Assembly: GCA_964228885.1 (NCBI GenBank)
Contig: CAXRCG010000110.1
Location: 1 to 23,692, forward strand
DNA: 23,692 nucleotides
Origin: UBA4582 sp964228885
Lineage (GTDB): Bacteria > Pseudomonadota > Gammaproteobacteria > Pseudomonadales > Azotimanducaceae
Direction: 5' to 3'
Position numbers and translations under genes: made by a program. How positions within the stretch are numbered: position 1 is the first letter of the stretch; every line of letters begins with the position of its first letter. Below, piece after piece: positions 14,910 to 22,387 of this stretch. The notes under the pieces were generated by a model. It did not search any database. It saw nothing but the letters and a program-made list of their open reading frames with translations, and was not told the origin of the DNA.

Positions 14910-16436
14910 TCAATTTTCGGGGGCATCAATCGATGAATCGAGCGCTCGATCAACGACACCCTGCGGCAGCGCTTTGCTTACCTTAGCGCCAAGAGCTTTT
15001 ACTGCTTCTGCCCTGCCTACCAAACTACCACGACCGGAGATAAGCTTGTTATGCGCGTTGTCGTAACTCTTCTGGAGCGTGCTCAATCGAGTGCCAACCT
15101 CCTCAAGATCTCCCACAAAATTTACAAACTTGTCGTAAAGAGCACCCGCCTTGTTAGCGATCTCCTGCGCGTTTTTGTTTTGCTGTTCATATCGCCAGAT
15201 GTTCTGGATAGTACGTAGCGTTGCAAGTAAGGTCGAAGGTGCAACCATCACGATATTCTTGTCAAAAGCCTCGAGATAGAGATCACTATCTTGTTGCACC
15301 CCTAGGGAGAATGCCGCTTCAATAGGCACAAAAAGAAAAACAAAGTCGAGCGTTCTAACGCCATCAAGCTTCTGATAATCCTTCTCGCTCAACTGTTTAA
15401 TATGCTGTCTAAGCGACTGGATATGCAGTTTAAGTGCTTCAGAGCGCTCGGCGACAGCATCCTCATCTGCAGAGCAGTATCGTTCATAAGCCGTGAGTGA
15501 AACCTTCGAGTCGATGATGATGTCTTTACCTTCAGGTAAATGAACAATGACATCAGGTTGATAACGCTTACCTTCCTCCGACTTCATGCTAATTTGAACT
15601 TCGTATTCCCGGCCTTTTTCCAGACCTGATTTCTCGAGTACTCGCTCAAGAATAACCTCACCCCAGGTTCCTTGGGTTTTACTTTCACCTTTCAGTGCAT
15701 TCGTCAGATTGATCGCATCTTGACTGATCCTAGAGTTAAGTTCCTGAAGATTCTTAACTTCCTTGATTAACGAGAATCGATCTTTGCTCTCCTGATTATA
15801 GCTGTCAGCGACTCGCTTCTCGAAGTCCTTGATCCTTTCGCCGAGCGGTTTAAGCACGCTGTCCAACTGAACCTGGCTCTGTTCCTTGAAGCTTTTTTGT
15901 TTGGACTCAAAAATTTCGTGAGCAAGGTTCTTAAATTCTGTATTCAACGAGGTTCTCGCTTCATTCAACAATGCCAGCTTCTCTTCATTCTGCTTTTGCT
16001 GCTCATTTAAGGTTGTTTGCAGATGAGCGACCTGTTCACGTTGCTCGCCATTCGCAGCTCGCAAATCGCGACATTCGCGCTGCAAACTTTCATAGTTTTC
16101 AGTCAGTATCCTTCTTTGATCCTCTAGTTCAGCTACCCGAGTTTGCAAACCTACTTCTGCGAACCTTGCCTTTTCAAGCGCCGCCGTTGTTTCTCCAGCC
16201 TCGCCCCGAAACTCTTCTAGCCTCGCCTGCAGGCCCTCTACTGCATCCGACTTGGTAGAGAGATCATGATTCAGTGCGGCTCGAGACAGAGCCATTTCAT
16301 GCGACTGCGCTTCAATCTTGGCTTTAGCACTACCCCTTACAATCAGAAATACAACAACACCTGTAATAACAGGCACTACAAGCAATATCGCAATGACTAG
16401 ATGCGGGATATAGGGCTGAAGGGAATCGATGCTCAT
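14910..16436 (-). CDS. rmuC: DNA recombination protein RmuC
   Basis: A 508-aa protein of the RmuC family, a nuclease-fold protein that limits DNA inversions at short repeats in E. coli. It has one N-terminal membrane segment (about residues 9-34), a long coiled coil rich in Glu, Gln and Leu (about 40-200), and then the conserved RmuC domain with TQGTWGEVILERVLEKSGL, YQPDVIVHLPEGKDIIIDSKVSL and FVPIEAAFS. The open frame goes back to 16529, but the extra 31 residues are not hydrophobic and not family-like. I chose the ATG at 16436 (MSIDSLQPY), although no good ribosome-binding site precedes it. It is transcribed divergently from cnoX across 172 bp. Confidence 0.92.
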   Translation of the reverse strand: MSIDSLQPYIPHLVIAILLVVPVITGVVVFLIVRGSAKAKIEAQSHEMALSRAALNHDLSTKSDAVEGLQARLEEFRGEAGETTAALEKARFAEVGLQTRVAELEDQRRILTENYESLQRECRDLRAANGEQREQVAHLQTTLNEQQKQNEEKLALLNEARTSLNTEFKNLAHEIFESKQKSFKEQSQVQLDSVLKPLGERIKDFEKRVADSYNQESKDRFSLIKEVKNLQELNSRISQDAINLTNALKGESKTQGTWGEVILERVLEKSGLEKGREYEVQISMKSEEGKRYQPDVIVHLPEGKDIIIDSKVSLTAYERYCSADEDAVAERSEALKLHIQSLRQHIKQLSEKDYQKLDGVRTLDFVFLFVPIEAAFSLGVQQDSDLYLEAFDKNIVMVAPSTLLATLRTIQNIWRYEQQNKNAQEIANKAGALYDKFVNFVGDLEEVGTRLSTLQKSYDNAHNKLISGRGSLVGRAEAVKALGAKVSKALPQGVVDRALDSSIDAPEN

Positions 16437-16548
16437 AGAAATTCTAAACCGGGAGATATACTCGTAGTCTACATGGACCTTCGCACGACATACAGCGATC
16501 AACCCGAGACAGCTCAAACCGCTTTGCAAAGAGCTATCGAGTTTTAGT

Positions 16549-16575
16549 GCGTAAAAAGGTACCCTACGCTTTTTT
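16549..16575 (+). terminator. Terminator-like or attenuator-like hairpin just before cnoX
   Basis: GCGTA (16549-16553) and TACGC (16565-16569) form a 5-bp stem with an 11-nt loop containing GGTACC, followed by six T. No plus-strand gene ends nearby, the previous one stopping at 10157, so it lies in the cnoX leader, 33 bp before the start codon. The short stem makes it doubtful. Confidence 0.25.
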
Positions 16576-16608
16576 CTAACTCATCCATTTCGTTGCAAGG
16601 TAGTCAAC

Positions 16609-17463
16609 ATGAACGCGTCACCCAACATCATAGAAGTCTCTGTCCAGAACTTTCAGAGTGAGGTCATCGAAAAGTCGCAACAGATACCAGTGTTTCTTGA
16701 ATTCTATGCTGACGGCGCAGAGCCCAGCGAGCAGCTCGCGCCTATTCTTAACAGACTAGCCAACGAATTCAGCGAAAAAATTATCCTCGCCAGAGTGAAT
16801 GTCCAACAAAACCCGCAGATTGTCCAGCAGCTTGCCGTTCGAACCCTGCCAACTATTAAAGTGATTTTTCAGGGACAAATGGCCCAGGATCTTGAAGGAC
16901 CCCAGGAAGAAACCACGCTACGAGAGATAATCGAACAGTTGACAATGAGCTCGGTGGAGCGAATCCGAGAGCAAATAAAAGTCTATCTATCACAGGGCTT
17001 ACGCGCCGAAGCCATCGAACTGCTGCAACAGGTAATTTCGGAAGAACCTCATAATCACGCCCTACAAACAGAACTTTCAGACCTGCTGATCATGGAAAAT
17101 CGTATCGATGAGGCAAAACAGATTCTGGCGAGTCTACCAACCGATGCCGAGGGCATCAGTAAGCCACAAAACAGAATCGCCTTTATTGAGCTAGCTAGTG
17201 AACTGCCCCCGCTTGCCGAATTAATGAACGCACGGGAAGCAAATGGAGACGACCTGCAATTGCAATATGACACTGCAGTTCGGTTGATTGCCGATGATCA
17301 GATAGAAGCAGCGCTCGAGGGACTGCTAATCATGCTAAAAAAAGACAAGTCCTTTGATGATGAGCTAGCTCGAAAGACAATGATCAAGGTATTTGAGCTG
17401 TTGGGTAAAGGCGACACAATGGCAACAGCATATAGGCGGAAGATGTTTACTTTTCTCCACTAA
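16609..17463 (+). CDS. cnoX: Thioredoxin-fold/TPR co-chaperone CnoX (YbbN), lacking all cysteines
   Basis: A 284-aa cytoplasmic protein. The thioredoxin-like domain covers about residues 8-112. It is followed by TPR-type helices to the end (SVERIREQIKVYLSQGLRAEAIELLQQ onward), the layout of E. coli YbbN/CnoX, a holdase that hands clients to GroEL/ES and DnaK. At the place of the thioredoxin C-x-x-C it has Ala37-Glu-Pro-Ser40 in the context FYADGAEPSEQLAP, so there is no redox centre. The cis-proline loop (RTLPTIKV) is kept. I find no cysteine anywhere in the protein, so a thiol-based function or the mixed disulfides described for E. coli CnoX are ruled out. The start ATG has AAGG about eight bases upstream. 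It is divergent from rmuC. Confidence 0.88.
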   Translation: MNASPNIIEVSVQNFQSEVIEKSQQIPVFLEFYADGAEPSEQLAPILNRLANEFSEKIILARVNVQQNPQIVQQLAVRTLPTIKVIFQGQMAQDLEGPQEETTLREIIEQLTMSSVERIREQIKVYLSQGLRAEAIELLQQVISEEPHNHALQTELSDLLIMENRIDEAKQILASLPTDAEGISKPQNRIAFIELASELPPLAELMNAREANGDDLQLQYDTAVRLIADDQIEAALEGLLIMLKKDKSFDDELARKTMIKVFELLGKGDTMATAYRRKMFTFLH

Positions 17464-17488
17464 AGCTGCTCGGTCCACGAGTTAACGC

Positions 17489-17510
17489 GCCTGACAAGCT
17501 TCTCTCAGGC
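17489..17510. terminator. Hairpin between the convergent cnoX and small-ORF genes
   Basis: GCCTGA and TCAGGC form a perfect 6-bp stem with a 10-nt loop. The right arm includes the stop codon of the minus-strand small ORF, and cnoX ends 26 bp to the left. There is no T-run on either side, so the role as a shared terminator is tentative. Confidence 0.3.
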
Positions 17511-17690
17511 AACCTGTCGGCACAACTTTCCTTCTCGTTTCAACACCGAAGCAATGATCTTCGGCGACTCCCATGGACTCAAGCTACCACGGTAAAGTAC
17601 TTTATTGCCTTTGCTGAGTAACCAAAGTCCTTCTGAAATTTCATTCGAGCTATCTTTTGATGAATTACCCCTGATGTGTCGAATTTTCAT
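17505..17690 (-). CDS. Small basic 61-aa protein of unknown function behind a LexA-type box
   Basis: I do not recognise the product. It begins MKIRHIRGNSSKDSSNE, is rich in Lys and Arg, has one cysteine (C57) and no membrane segment. Its centre GLWLLSKGNKVLYRG-SPWESPKIIASVLKREGK reads like a short beta hairpin followed by a helix. The start is supported by GAGG eight bases before the ATG. A LexA-type site lies 66-85 bp upstream of the start codon on the same transcript side, and nothing else is placed to use it, so the gene is probably SOS-inducible. It shows no resemblance I can see to SulA, DinI, YebG, TisB or SymE. It lies 143 bp after the MBL hydrolase, on the same strand, probably as a separate transcript. 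Whether it is a cell-division inhibitor, a nuclease modulator or a toxin cannot be said. Confidence 0.6.
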   Translation of the reverse strand: MKIRHIRGNSSKDSSNEISEGLWLLSKGNKVLYRGSLSPWESPKIIASVLKREGKLCRQVA

Positions 17691-17755
17691 AGTTTAATCC
17701 TCTTGACTGGGAGAGCGCTGTTCAGCAGCACCCAACAAACTGTACACTCATACAG

Positions 17756-17775
17756 TACTGTATGTTTTAACAGCA
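17756..17775. promoter_or_regulatory. LexA (SOS) box
   Basis: TACTGTATGTTTTAACAGCA has the obligatory CTG-N10-CAG (17758-17760 and 17771-17773) in the form CTGT...ACAG, and agrees with the E. coli consensus at about 15 of 20 positions. Its left half resembles the recA operator. On the minus strand a TTGAAT (17776-17781) and a TACTGT 17 bases later would form a promoter covered by the box, facing the 61-aa ORF. The 14-bp palindrome ATACAGTACTGTAT (17750-17763) overlaps it. Operator role inferred from established SOS rules in gammaproteobacteria. Confidence 0.75.
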
Positions 17776-17833
17776 TTCAAGAGAAAAGTGAAAATTACGA
17801 CTGCACTGAGTTTTTTACCAACTACTACTATCT

Positions 17834-18604
17834 TTACTTTACTTCAAGCCAGCCAAAACCCTCATCCTGACGAGCAACAACGAGATTGCCACTAAAGACA
17901 GCTAGAGGGTCCAAAGCACTATTCATAGCCCCCAACGCCAATTCGACTGAATTGTTCTTCTCGCTGATATGAGAAATGACCAGATGTTGGAGCTTTGACA
18001 AATCGATCTTAAGCAGCAATTGAGCCGCTTGCTCATTATTGAGATGCCCCTGCATTCCACCGACACGTTTTTTTAACTGCCAAGGATAAGGACCGCTATC
18101 GAGCATTTGAATATCATGATTGCACTCGAGCAGCAGCGCATCGCAGCGGTGATATTGTTGCTCTACGAAAGGTGTTATGTGACCAAGGTCGGTTAACACG
18201 CCAACCTTAAACCCGCTTGATGACACAACGTACTGGCAAGGTTCCCTCGCGTCATGGGGAACAGGGACAGGCTCAACACCCAGGCTACCTACGTTGAAAT
18301 TTCGGTGACAGTTAATGTAGTTGAGATTGGGCACAGTACCCATGCGCTCAGGGTTGTGAGTGCCAGGTGTGAGATATACAGGCGTCTTGTACTTGCGAGC
18401 GAAAACCGAGACACCTTGAATGTGATCTGCATGCTCGTGAGTCACAAGGATCGCATCAATATCTTCCGGTGATTTACCAAGACGCTTTAAGCGCCTTACA
18501 GTTTCCTTCAGGGTAAAACCAAGGTCGATGATAATACAGGTCTCGCCGTCATCGATAAGGGTTGCATTGCCTTTACTGCCACTGCCCAAGGAGGCTATTC
18601 GCAA
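17834..18604 (-). CDS. MBL-fold metallo-hydrolase of the YycJ/WalJ type
   Basis: A 256-aa metallo-beta-lactamase-fold protein, probably a phosphodiesterase acting on nucleic acid. It opens MRIASLGSGSKGNATLI, typical of the YycJ group. The zinc motif is THEHADH with His56, His58, Asp60 and His61. Further candidate ligands are in VPHDA, LTDLGH and ECNHD, and the C-terminal VISHIS. There is no beta-CASP insertion. The start is a TTG at 18604 with GGAG eight bases upstream (18613-18616); no ATG in frame gives the conserved N-terminus. It is the last gene of the dapA-bamC block, 35 bp after bamC, a common arrangement in gammaproteobacteria. The exact substrate in these bacteria is not established to my knowledge. 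Confidence 0.88.
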   Translation of the reverse strand: MRIASLGSGSKGNATLIDDGETCIIIDLGFTLKETVRRLKRLGKSPEDIDAILVTHEHADHIQGVSVFARKYKTPVYLTPGTHNPERMGTVPNLNYINCHRNFNVGSLGVEPVPVPHDAREPCQYVVSSSGFKVGVLTDLGHITPFVEQQYHRCDALLLECNHDIQMLDSGPYPWQLKKRVGGMQGHLNNEQAAQLLLKIDLSKLQHLVISHISEKNNSVELALGAMNSALDPLAVFSGNLVVARQDEGFGWLEVK

Positions 18605-18639
18605 AATGGTTGCTCCGGTTCAGATCAAATACCAACCTG

Positions 18640-19806
18640 TTAGCTCGAATACTCTTTAATAATCTTTAGTAAACGCTCTGCGATGAAGGGATCGGCTAGG
18701 GTATCAGCATCTTTTTTAACGGTGACATAAACCTCCCGCTCGTGTTCCTCTAAAAACAACCAGTACTTGTTTGCCGGCACTGCTGAGGTTTCGTCGCTTG
18801 AGAACAGTTTGCCGAAAAACCCGGGCTCTCTATTGTCATCATCACTGCCAAACATCCTGCCAAAGAAGCCAGGCTCTTGCTGAATCGTATCATCATAAAA
18901 CACGTAAAAAACCGCAGTATCGCGATCCAAATCGTCCACATTGATACGCGCATTATCGAGCGCATCATTCACCGTTGCCCAGGCTCTGTCGAAACTCAGT
19001 TTATACTTGAGCACTGGTTTTTCCTTATCGGGAATAATTTCAGCTCTCTTACCGCGAATGTTCATCGCTTCCCGGGAAACAGCAATGGACTGGTTAATAT
19101 TTTCGCCCAGATAGTAAGCCATTTCACTTAAGACCTTATTCTCCAGCAGTTCGTCGTCAGAGCCTCCATTCCAGTTGGCTGTATCTTGCCTAACGGGCGC
19201 CCCAAGGGGAACCTGCTTGTGCTCAATAAAGACCTCGCAGCTACCATTTCGAATTCCGGGCTCAATCGTCAGCCTGAACTTATTTTGTACAGTTGAACCT
19301 GGGTCGGCCCAAGCAACACCGCTTACCAAACTTGCATAAGTCGTATCTGCATCACCCTTTCTGGATGCAAGCCATGTTGACTCTATGATGCCTCTCCGCG
19401 GATCAGCCGTTTGTACTTCTAGGTTGTTCGCCTCCCAAAACTGGCGAATTCTAGGCCAAACTGCAGCCGGCGGTGTATCAATAAATACCCAGCGGTTGTC
19501 TCCAATACGCTTAATTACAATTTGTTCTACACCGAAGGCGGTGCTCAATGGCTCTGGCAACCCAAGCTCGAGTTTTTGACCGCCAATTCCCCGAGCATCA
19601 TCGACAGCGGGTATGCTCATAGCATCATCATAAATGGGTTGATCAAGCGATTCAGGTATCGTTGTTCTAGGCACAGAACCAGCTTGGAGATAGGCGTCGT
19701 CATCCACACCAAGCCAGCTACAGCCTTGAGTAAATACTGAAACCAGTACAATGATAGTTAGTCCCCTGAAGGGCATCATGATTGATTGACGAAATTGCGT
19801 ATTCAA
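18640..19806 (-). CDS. bamC: Outer-membrane assembly lipoprotein BamC (NlpB)
   Basis: A lipoprotein of the BAM complex that inserts beta-barrel proteins into the outer membrane. The 388-aa product has a signal peptide (hydrophobic residues 16-25) ending at Cys29 in FTQGC, with an unusual lipobox (Thr at -3, Gln at -2). After an unstructured BamD-binding stretch come two helix-grip domains (about 95-245 and 265-388). Residues 311-342 are two tandem 16-residue copies beginning EPGFFG, an oddity described separately. The start is a TTG that overlaps the dapA stop (TTGA) and has AGGAG seven bases upstream (19814-19818). ATGs at 19779 and 19776 are alternatives without such a site. E. coli BamC has 344 aa. 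Its position directly behind dapA is the classical one (dapX). Confidence 0.88.
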   Translation of the reverse strand: MNTQFRQSIMMPFRGLTIIVLVSVFTQGCSWLGVDDDAYLQAGSVPRTTIPESLDQPIYDDAMSIPAVDDARGIGGQKLELGLPEPLSTAFGVEQIVIKRIGDNRWVFIDTPPAAVWPRIRQFWEANNLEVQTADPRRGIIESTWLASRKGDADTTYASLVSGVAWADPGSTVQNKFRLTIEPGIRNGSCEVFIEHKQVPLGAPVRQDTANWNGGSDDELLENKVLSEMAYYLGENINQSIAVSREAMNIRGKRAEIIPDKEKPVLKYKLSFDRAWATVNDALDNARINVDDLDRDTAVFYVFYDDTIQQEPGFFGRMFGSDDDNREPGFFGKLFSSDETSAVPANKYWLFLEEHEREVYVTVKKDADTLADPFIAERLLKIIKEYSS

Positions 19807-20726
19807 ACATCTACTCCTGCTTGTTTCATCGCCGACAACACCGGTTCCTGAAATTTTGTGGATAGTCTAGTCATTGGTAACCTGATGCCATCACCTATTT
19901 TACCCATTTTTTCCACAGCCCATTTAACCGGGATAGGATTCGACTCAAGAAACAGGTTCTTGTGAAGTCCGACCAATTCAGCGTCAAGAGATTTCGCGGC
20001 GGATATCAACTTCTGCGCTTGACTTTCCTGACCCGGCACCTTGCTTGCTGCAAAAGCAGACCTGCCTAACTCACAAAGCTGACTCAACTTGGCCGGTGCC
20101 ACATTGGCCGTTACACTGATAGAGCCTTGTGCACCCTTTAGGATGAGATCAAGCGACGTTAAATCATCGCCGGAATAAACGACCATTTTATCACCACAAA
20201 GTTCCAAAATTTCAGCACAGCGATCTATGATACCTGTGGCCTCCTTGATACCGATTATCCCGTCAACCTCAGCCTGTCGGGCGACGGTATCGGGCAACAT
20301 GTCACAAGCAGTTCGACCCGGTACATTATAAAGAATTTGCGGAATGCTTAAGGCCGCTGCGATCTTTTTGTAGTGTAAATACAAACCTTCCTGTGTTGGT
20401 TTGTTATAATAGGGCGTCACAAGCAAACAGGCATCTGCCCCCGCATTTTGGGCAGCAAGCGACAACTCAATGGCTTCACTGGTAGCGTTCGCACCTGTTC
20501 CGGCTATCACGGGCACTCGACCTTTGGCAGCATTCACAACGCGTTTAACGATCTCGCAGTGCTCCGGAATATCTACGGTGGCAGACTCACCGGTGGTACC
20601 GACAGGCACGATCGCATTAGTGCCTGATTCAATATGCCATTCAACCAACTCATCCATGCGCTCCCAATCAAGTGAACCATCTTTATGCATGGGCGTTACC
20701 AAGGCAACGATACTACCTGTAATCAT
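19803..20726 (-). CDS. dapA: 4-hydroxy-tetrahydrodipicolinate synthase (DapA)
   Basis: First dedicated enzyme of lysine and meso-diaminopimelate synthesis, condensing pyruvate with aspartate semialdehyde in a TIM barrel. The Schiff-base lysine is Lys161 (GIKEATG), with Tyr133 (ILYNVPGR), Arg138, Tyr107 and the Thr44-Thr45 pair (PVGTTGES), all at the same numbers as in E. coli. The 307-aa product is about 15 residues longer than E. coli DapA, mainly from an extra stretch around residues 215-235 before LVGLHKNLFLESNPIPVKWA. The ATG at 20726 has a weak GAGAG upstream. It is 14 bp after perM and overlaps the bamC start by 4 bp. Confidence 0.96.
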   Translation of the reverse strand: MITGSIVALVTPMHKDGSLDWERMDELVEWHIESGTNAIVPVGTTGESATVDIPEHCEIVKRVVNAAKGRVPVIAGTGANATSEAIELSLAAQNAGADACLLVTPYYNKPTQEGLYLHYKKIAAALSIPQILYNVPGRTACDMLPDTVARQAEVDGIIGIKEATGIIDRCAEILELCGDKMVVYSGDDLTSLDLILKGAQGSISVTANVAPAKLSQLCELGRSAFAASKVPGQESQAQKLISAAKSLDAELVGLHKNLFLESNPIPVKWAVEKMGKIGDGIRLPMTRLSTKFQEPVLSAMKQAGVDV

Positions 20727-20740
20727 TTTTATTTCTCTCT

Positions 20741-21835
20741 TTATACTTTTTCTGATGCTGGGAAGGCTGTATTTCTCTCAATCCGGTGCCCCGTCTGTGG
20801 CCACGCACTCATGATTGCTTTAATCAAGGTCGCTAAAGGGATTGCGAAAAACACCCCCCAAACGCCCCACCATGCCCCAAAGACAAGCACGGCTGTGATG
20901 ATAGCTATGGGATGAAGATTGACCGCTTCTGAAAACAGTAACGGCACAATAAAAAAACCATCAATGCCCTGAATAATGCTGTAACCGATCAAGATCGTTA
21001 TAAATTCAGTACCCCAGCCAAACTGCAAGTAAGCAATAATCAGCACAGGGAAAGTCACGGCGACAAATCCAACGTACGGTACTATGACTGAAAGGCCGAC
21101 AAGAAATCCCAGTAGCGCAGCGTATTCAAGCCCCATCAATTGGAAGAAAACAAAACTCGCACCGCCGACCATAATAATTTCAAGCACCTTGCCCCGGATG
21201 TAGTTCGCCATTTGCTCATCCATTTCGCGACCAATTCTGTCGAGCAGCGGTTTTTCACTAGGAAGATACGAACTACACCACGCGAGAATCTGTTGCTGGT
21301 CTTTTAGAATAAAAAACACGAGCAACGGCACCAACATAATGTAAACCGCAACCGCAGCCAGTAATGGCAACTGAGAAAGAGAAAAAGATAACAACCATTG
21401 CCCTAGCTCTGCTGACTCGCCGTTAAGCAATTCTATCCAACTTGTGACCTGTTGCTCACTAACCAACTCTGGATAATTAAGAGGTAACTGACCCAGTAAA
21501 TCCCGGGTTCGTTCTACCATCGAGGGAATATTCTGAAAAAGCGATTGCAACTGACGCCAGACCAGAGGAATGACAAAAAACAGCAGGCTTAAGAAAAATC
21601 CCATGAAGATAACAAAAGTGATCGAAACAGCGACACCCTTAGGGATCTGAAAACGCTCCATCGCTTTTATTGCCCCCTGCATGACATAAGCTAAAACGAT
21701 ACCGGTCAATAATGGGGCGAGTACGGTACCCATAGTCACGATGATAAGCACCGAGACAATCAAAAGCGCAGCTAGCAGCACACCCTCTTCATCCGAGAGA
21801 AACCGATTTACCCAGCCACGCATCACCTCATACAT
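20741..21835 (-). CDS. perM: AI-2E family transporter (PerM-like)
   Basis: A 364-aa inner-membrane protein of the former UPF0118 family. About seven to eight hydrophobic segments, with the characteristic large central region (QSLFQNIPSMVERTRDLLGQL) between early and late membrane parts. Conserved late-family stretches are GLEYAALLGFLVGLSVIVPYVG and GFFIVPLLFSEAVNLHPIAI. In this family some proteins export autoinducer-2 and others are Na+/H+ antiporters; the substrate of PerM is not settled. The ATG at 21835 follows the tusA stop by 3 bp, with GAGGA about 11 bases upstream. A second ATG at 21823 is possible. It is co-transcribed with tusA and dapA. Confidence 0.9.
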   Translation of the reverse strand: MYEVMRGWVNRFLSDEEGVLLAALLIVSVLIIVTMGTVLAPLLTGIVLAYVMQGAIKAMERFQIPKGVAVSITFVIFMGFFLSLLFFVIPLVWRQLQSLFQNIPSMVERTRDLLGQLPLNYPELVSEQQVTSWIELLNGESAELGQWLLSFSLSQLPLLAAVAVYIMLVPLLVFFILKDQQQILAWCSSYLPSEKPLLDRIGREMDEQMANYIRGKVLEIIMVGGASFVFFQLMGLEYAALLGFLVGLSVIVPYVGFVAVTFPVLIIAYLQFGWGTEFITILIGYSIIQGIDGFFIVPLLFSEAVNLHPIAIITAVLVFGAWWGVWGVFFAIPLATLIKAIMSAWPQTGHRIERNTAFPASEKV

Positions 21836-21838
21836 GGA

Positions 21839-22078
21839 TCAAGATTTCCTCAGTAGGTAATGGAAACACGTCTCTGACTCACTCGTATCAGACACTAGCA
21901 ATTCGTGCCCACTCTGATCACAAAACACTTTAAAGTCGCGCACAGACCCTGGATCAGTACTGGTGACAGACAGAATCTCGCCAGAATTGAGTTTATTGAG
22001 CGCCTGCTTTGCCTTTAATAAAGGCAAAGGACAGGTTAGACCACTTGCATCCAGTGTCTGATTAATTTCCAGTTCCAT
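21839..22078 (-). CDS. tusA: TusA-family sulfurtransferase
   Basis: A small sulfur-carrier protein, 79 aa. The persulfide cysteine is Cys16 in the C-P-x-P motif (GLTCPLPLLKAKQAL), and the C-terminal CFHYLLRKS ends the usual two-layer fold. In E. coli TusA relays sulfur from IscS for tRNA 2-thiouridine and molybdenum cofactor. Here it may be that protein or one of its paralogues, since several often occur in one genome. I prefer the ATG at 22078; a TTG at 22090 would add four residues. Neither has a strong ribosome-binding site. It is the first gene of the tusA-perM-dapA-bamC-MBL series, divergent from bepA. Confidence 0.85.
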   Translation of the reverse strand: MELEINQTLDASGLTCPLPLLKAKQALNKLNSGEILSVTSTDPGSVRDFKVFCDQSGHELLVSDTSESETCFHYLLRKS

Positions 22079-22387
22079 TTTTTGTTTCAAGTCGGATTGA
22101 GACTTGCCTCTTGATCAATTTCAGACATAAACTTTTAGATATCATAGCTTCACCCGAAAACGTAAGATTATATATGATTGCGCACCTAACCCTGTACCTG
22201 ATTATCCTAAACTTTACCCACAACAGCGGCTTATCCATCGGATTTTTCCAATTTTCTTCAAAATAACCGGGATTGATTCATTTTCTCGGAACCTGTTTAT
22301 GGTTAGCGAGGTCTATAAGCGTTACAGTTAGATCATTTCAGGCAGCAATTTATCCAGATTTTGTCACTCAAACCCGTCTCCAATGGC
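22079..22387. other. Divergent tusA-bepA intergenic region
   Basis: AT-rich spacer of about 310 bp. On the minus strand TATAAT (22167-22172) is a perfect -10, with no recognisable -35 at 16-18 bases, giving a tusA leader of about 80 nt. On the plus strand TTGATT (22273-22278) followed by TTTATG (22296-22301) is a weak promoter candidate for bepA. No ORF or strong dyad was seen. Confidence 0.5.

Noticed and set aside
17676..17870. A 64-codon plus-strand ORF crossing the LexA box
   Set aside because: It overlaps the starts and ends of two better supported minus-strand genes, lacks a ribosome-binding site and contains the box and promoter of the 61-aa gene.
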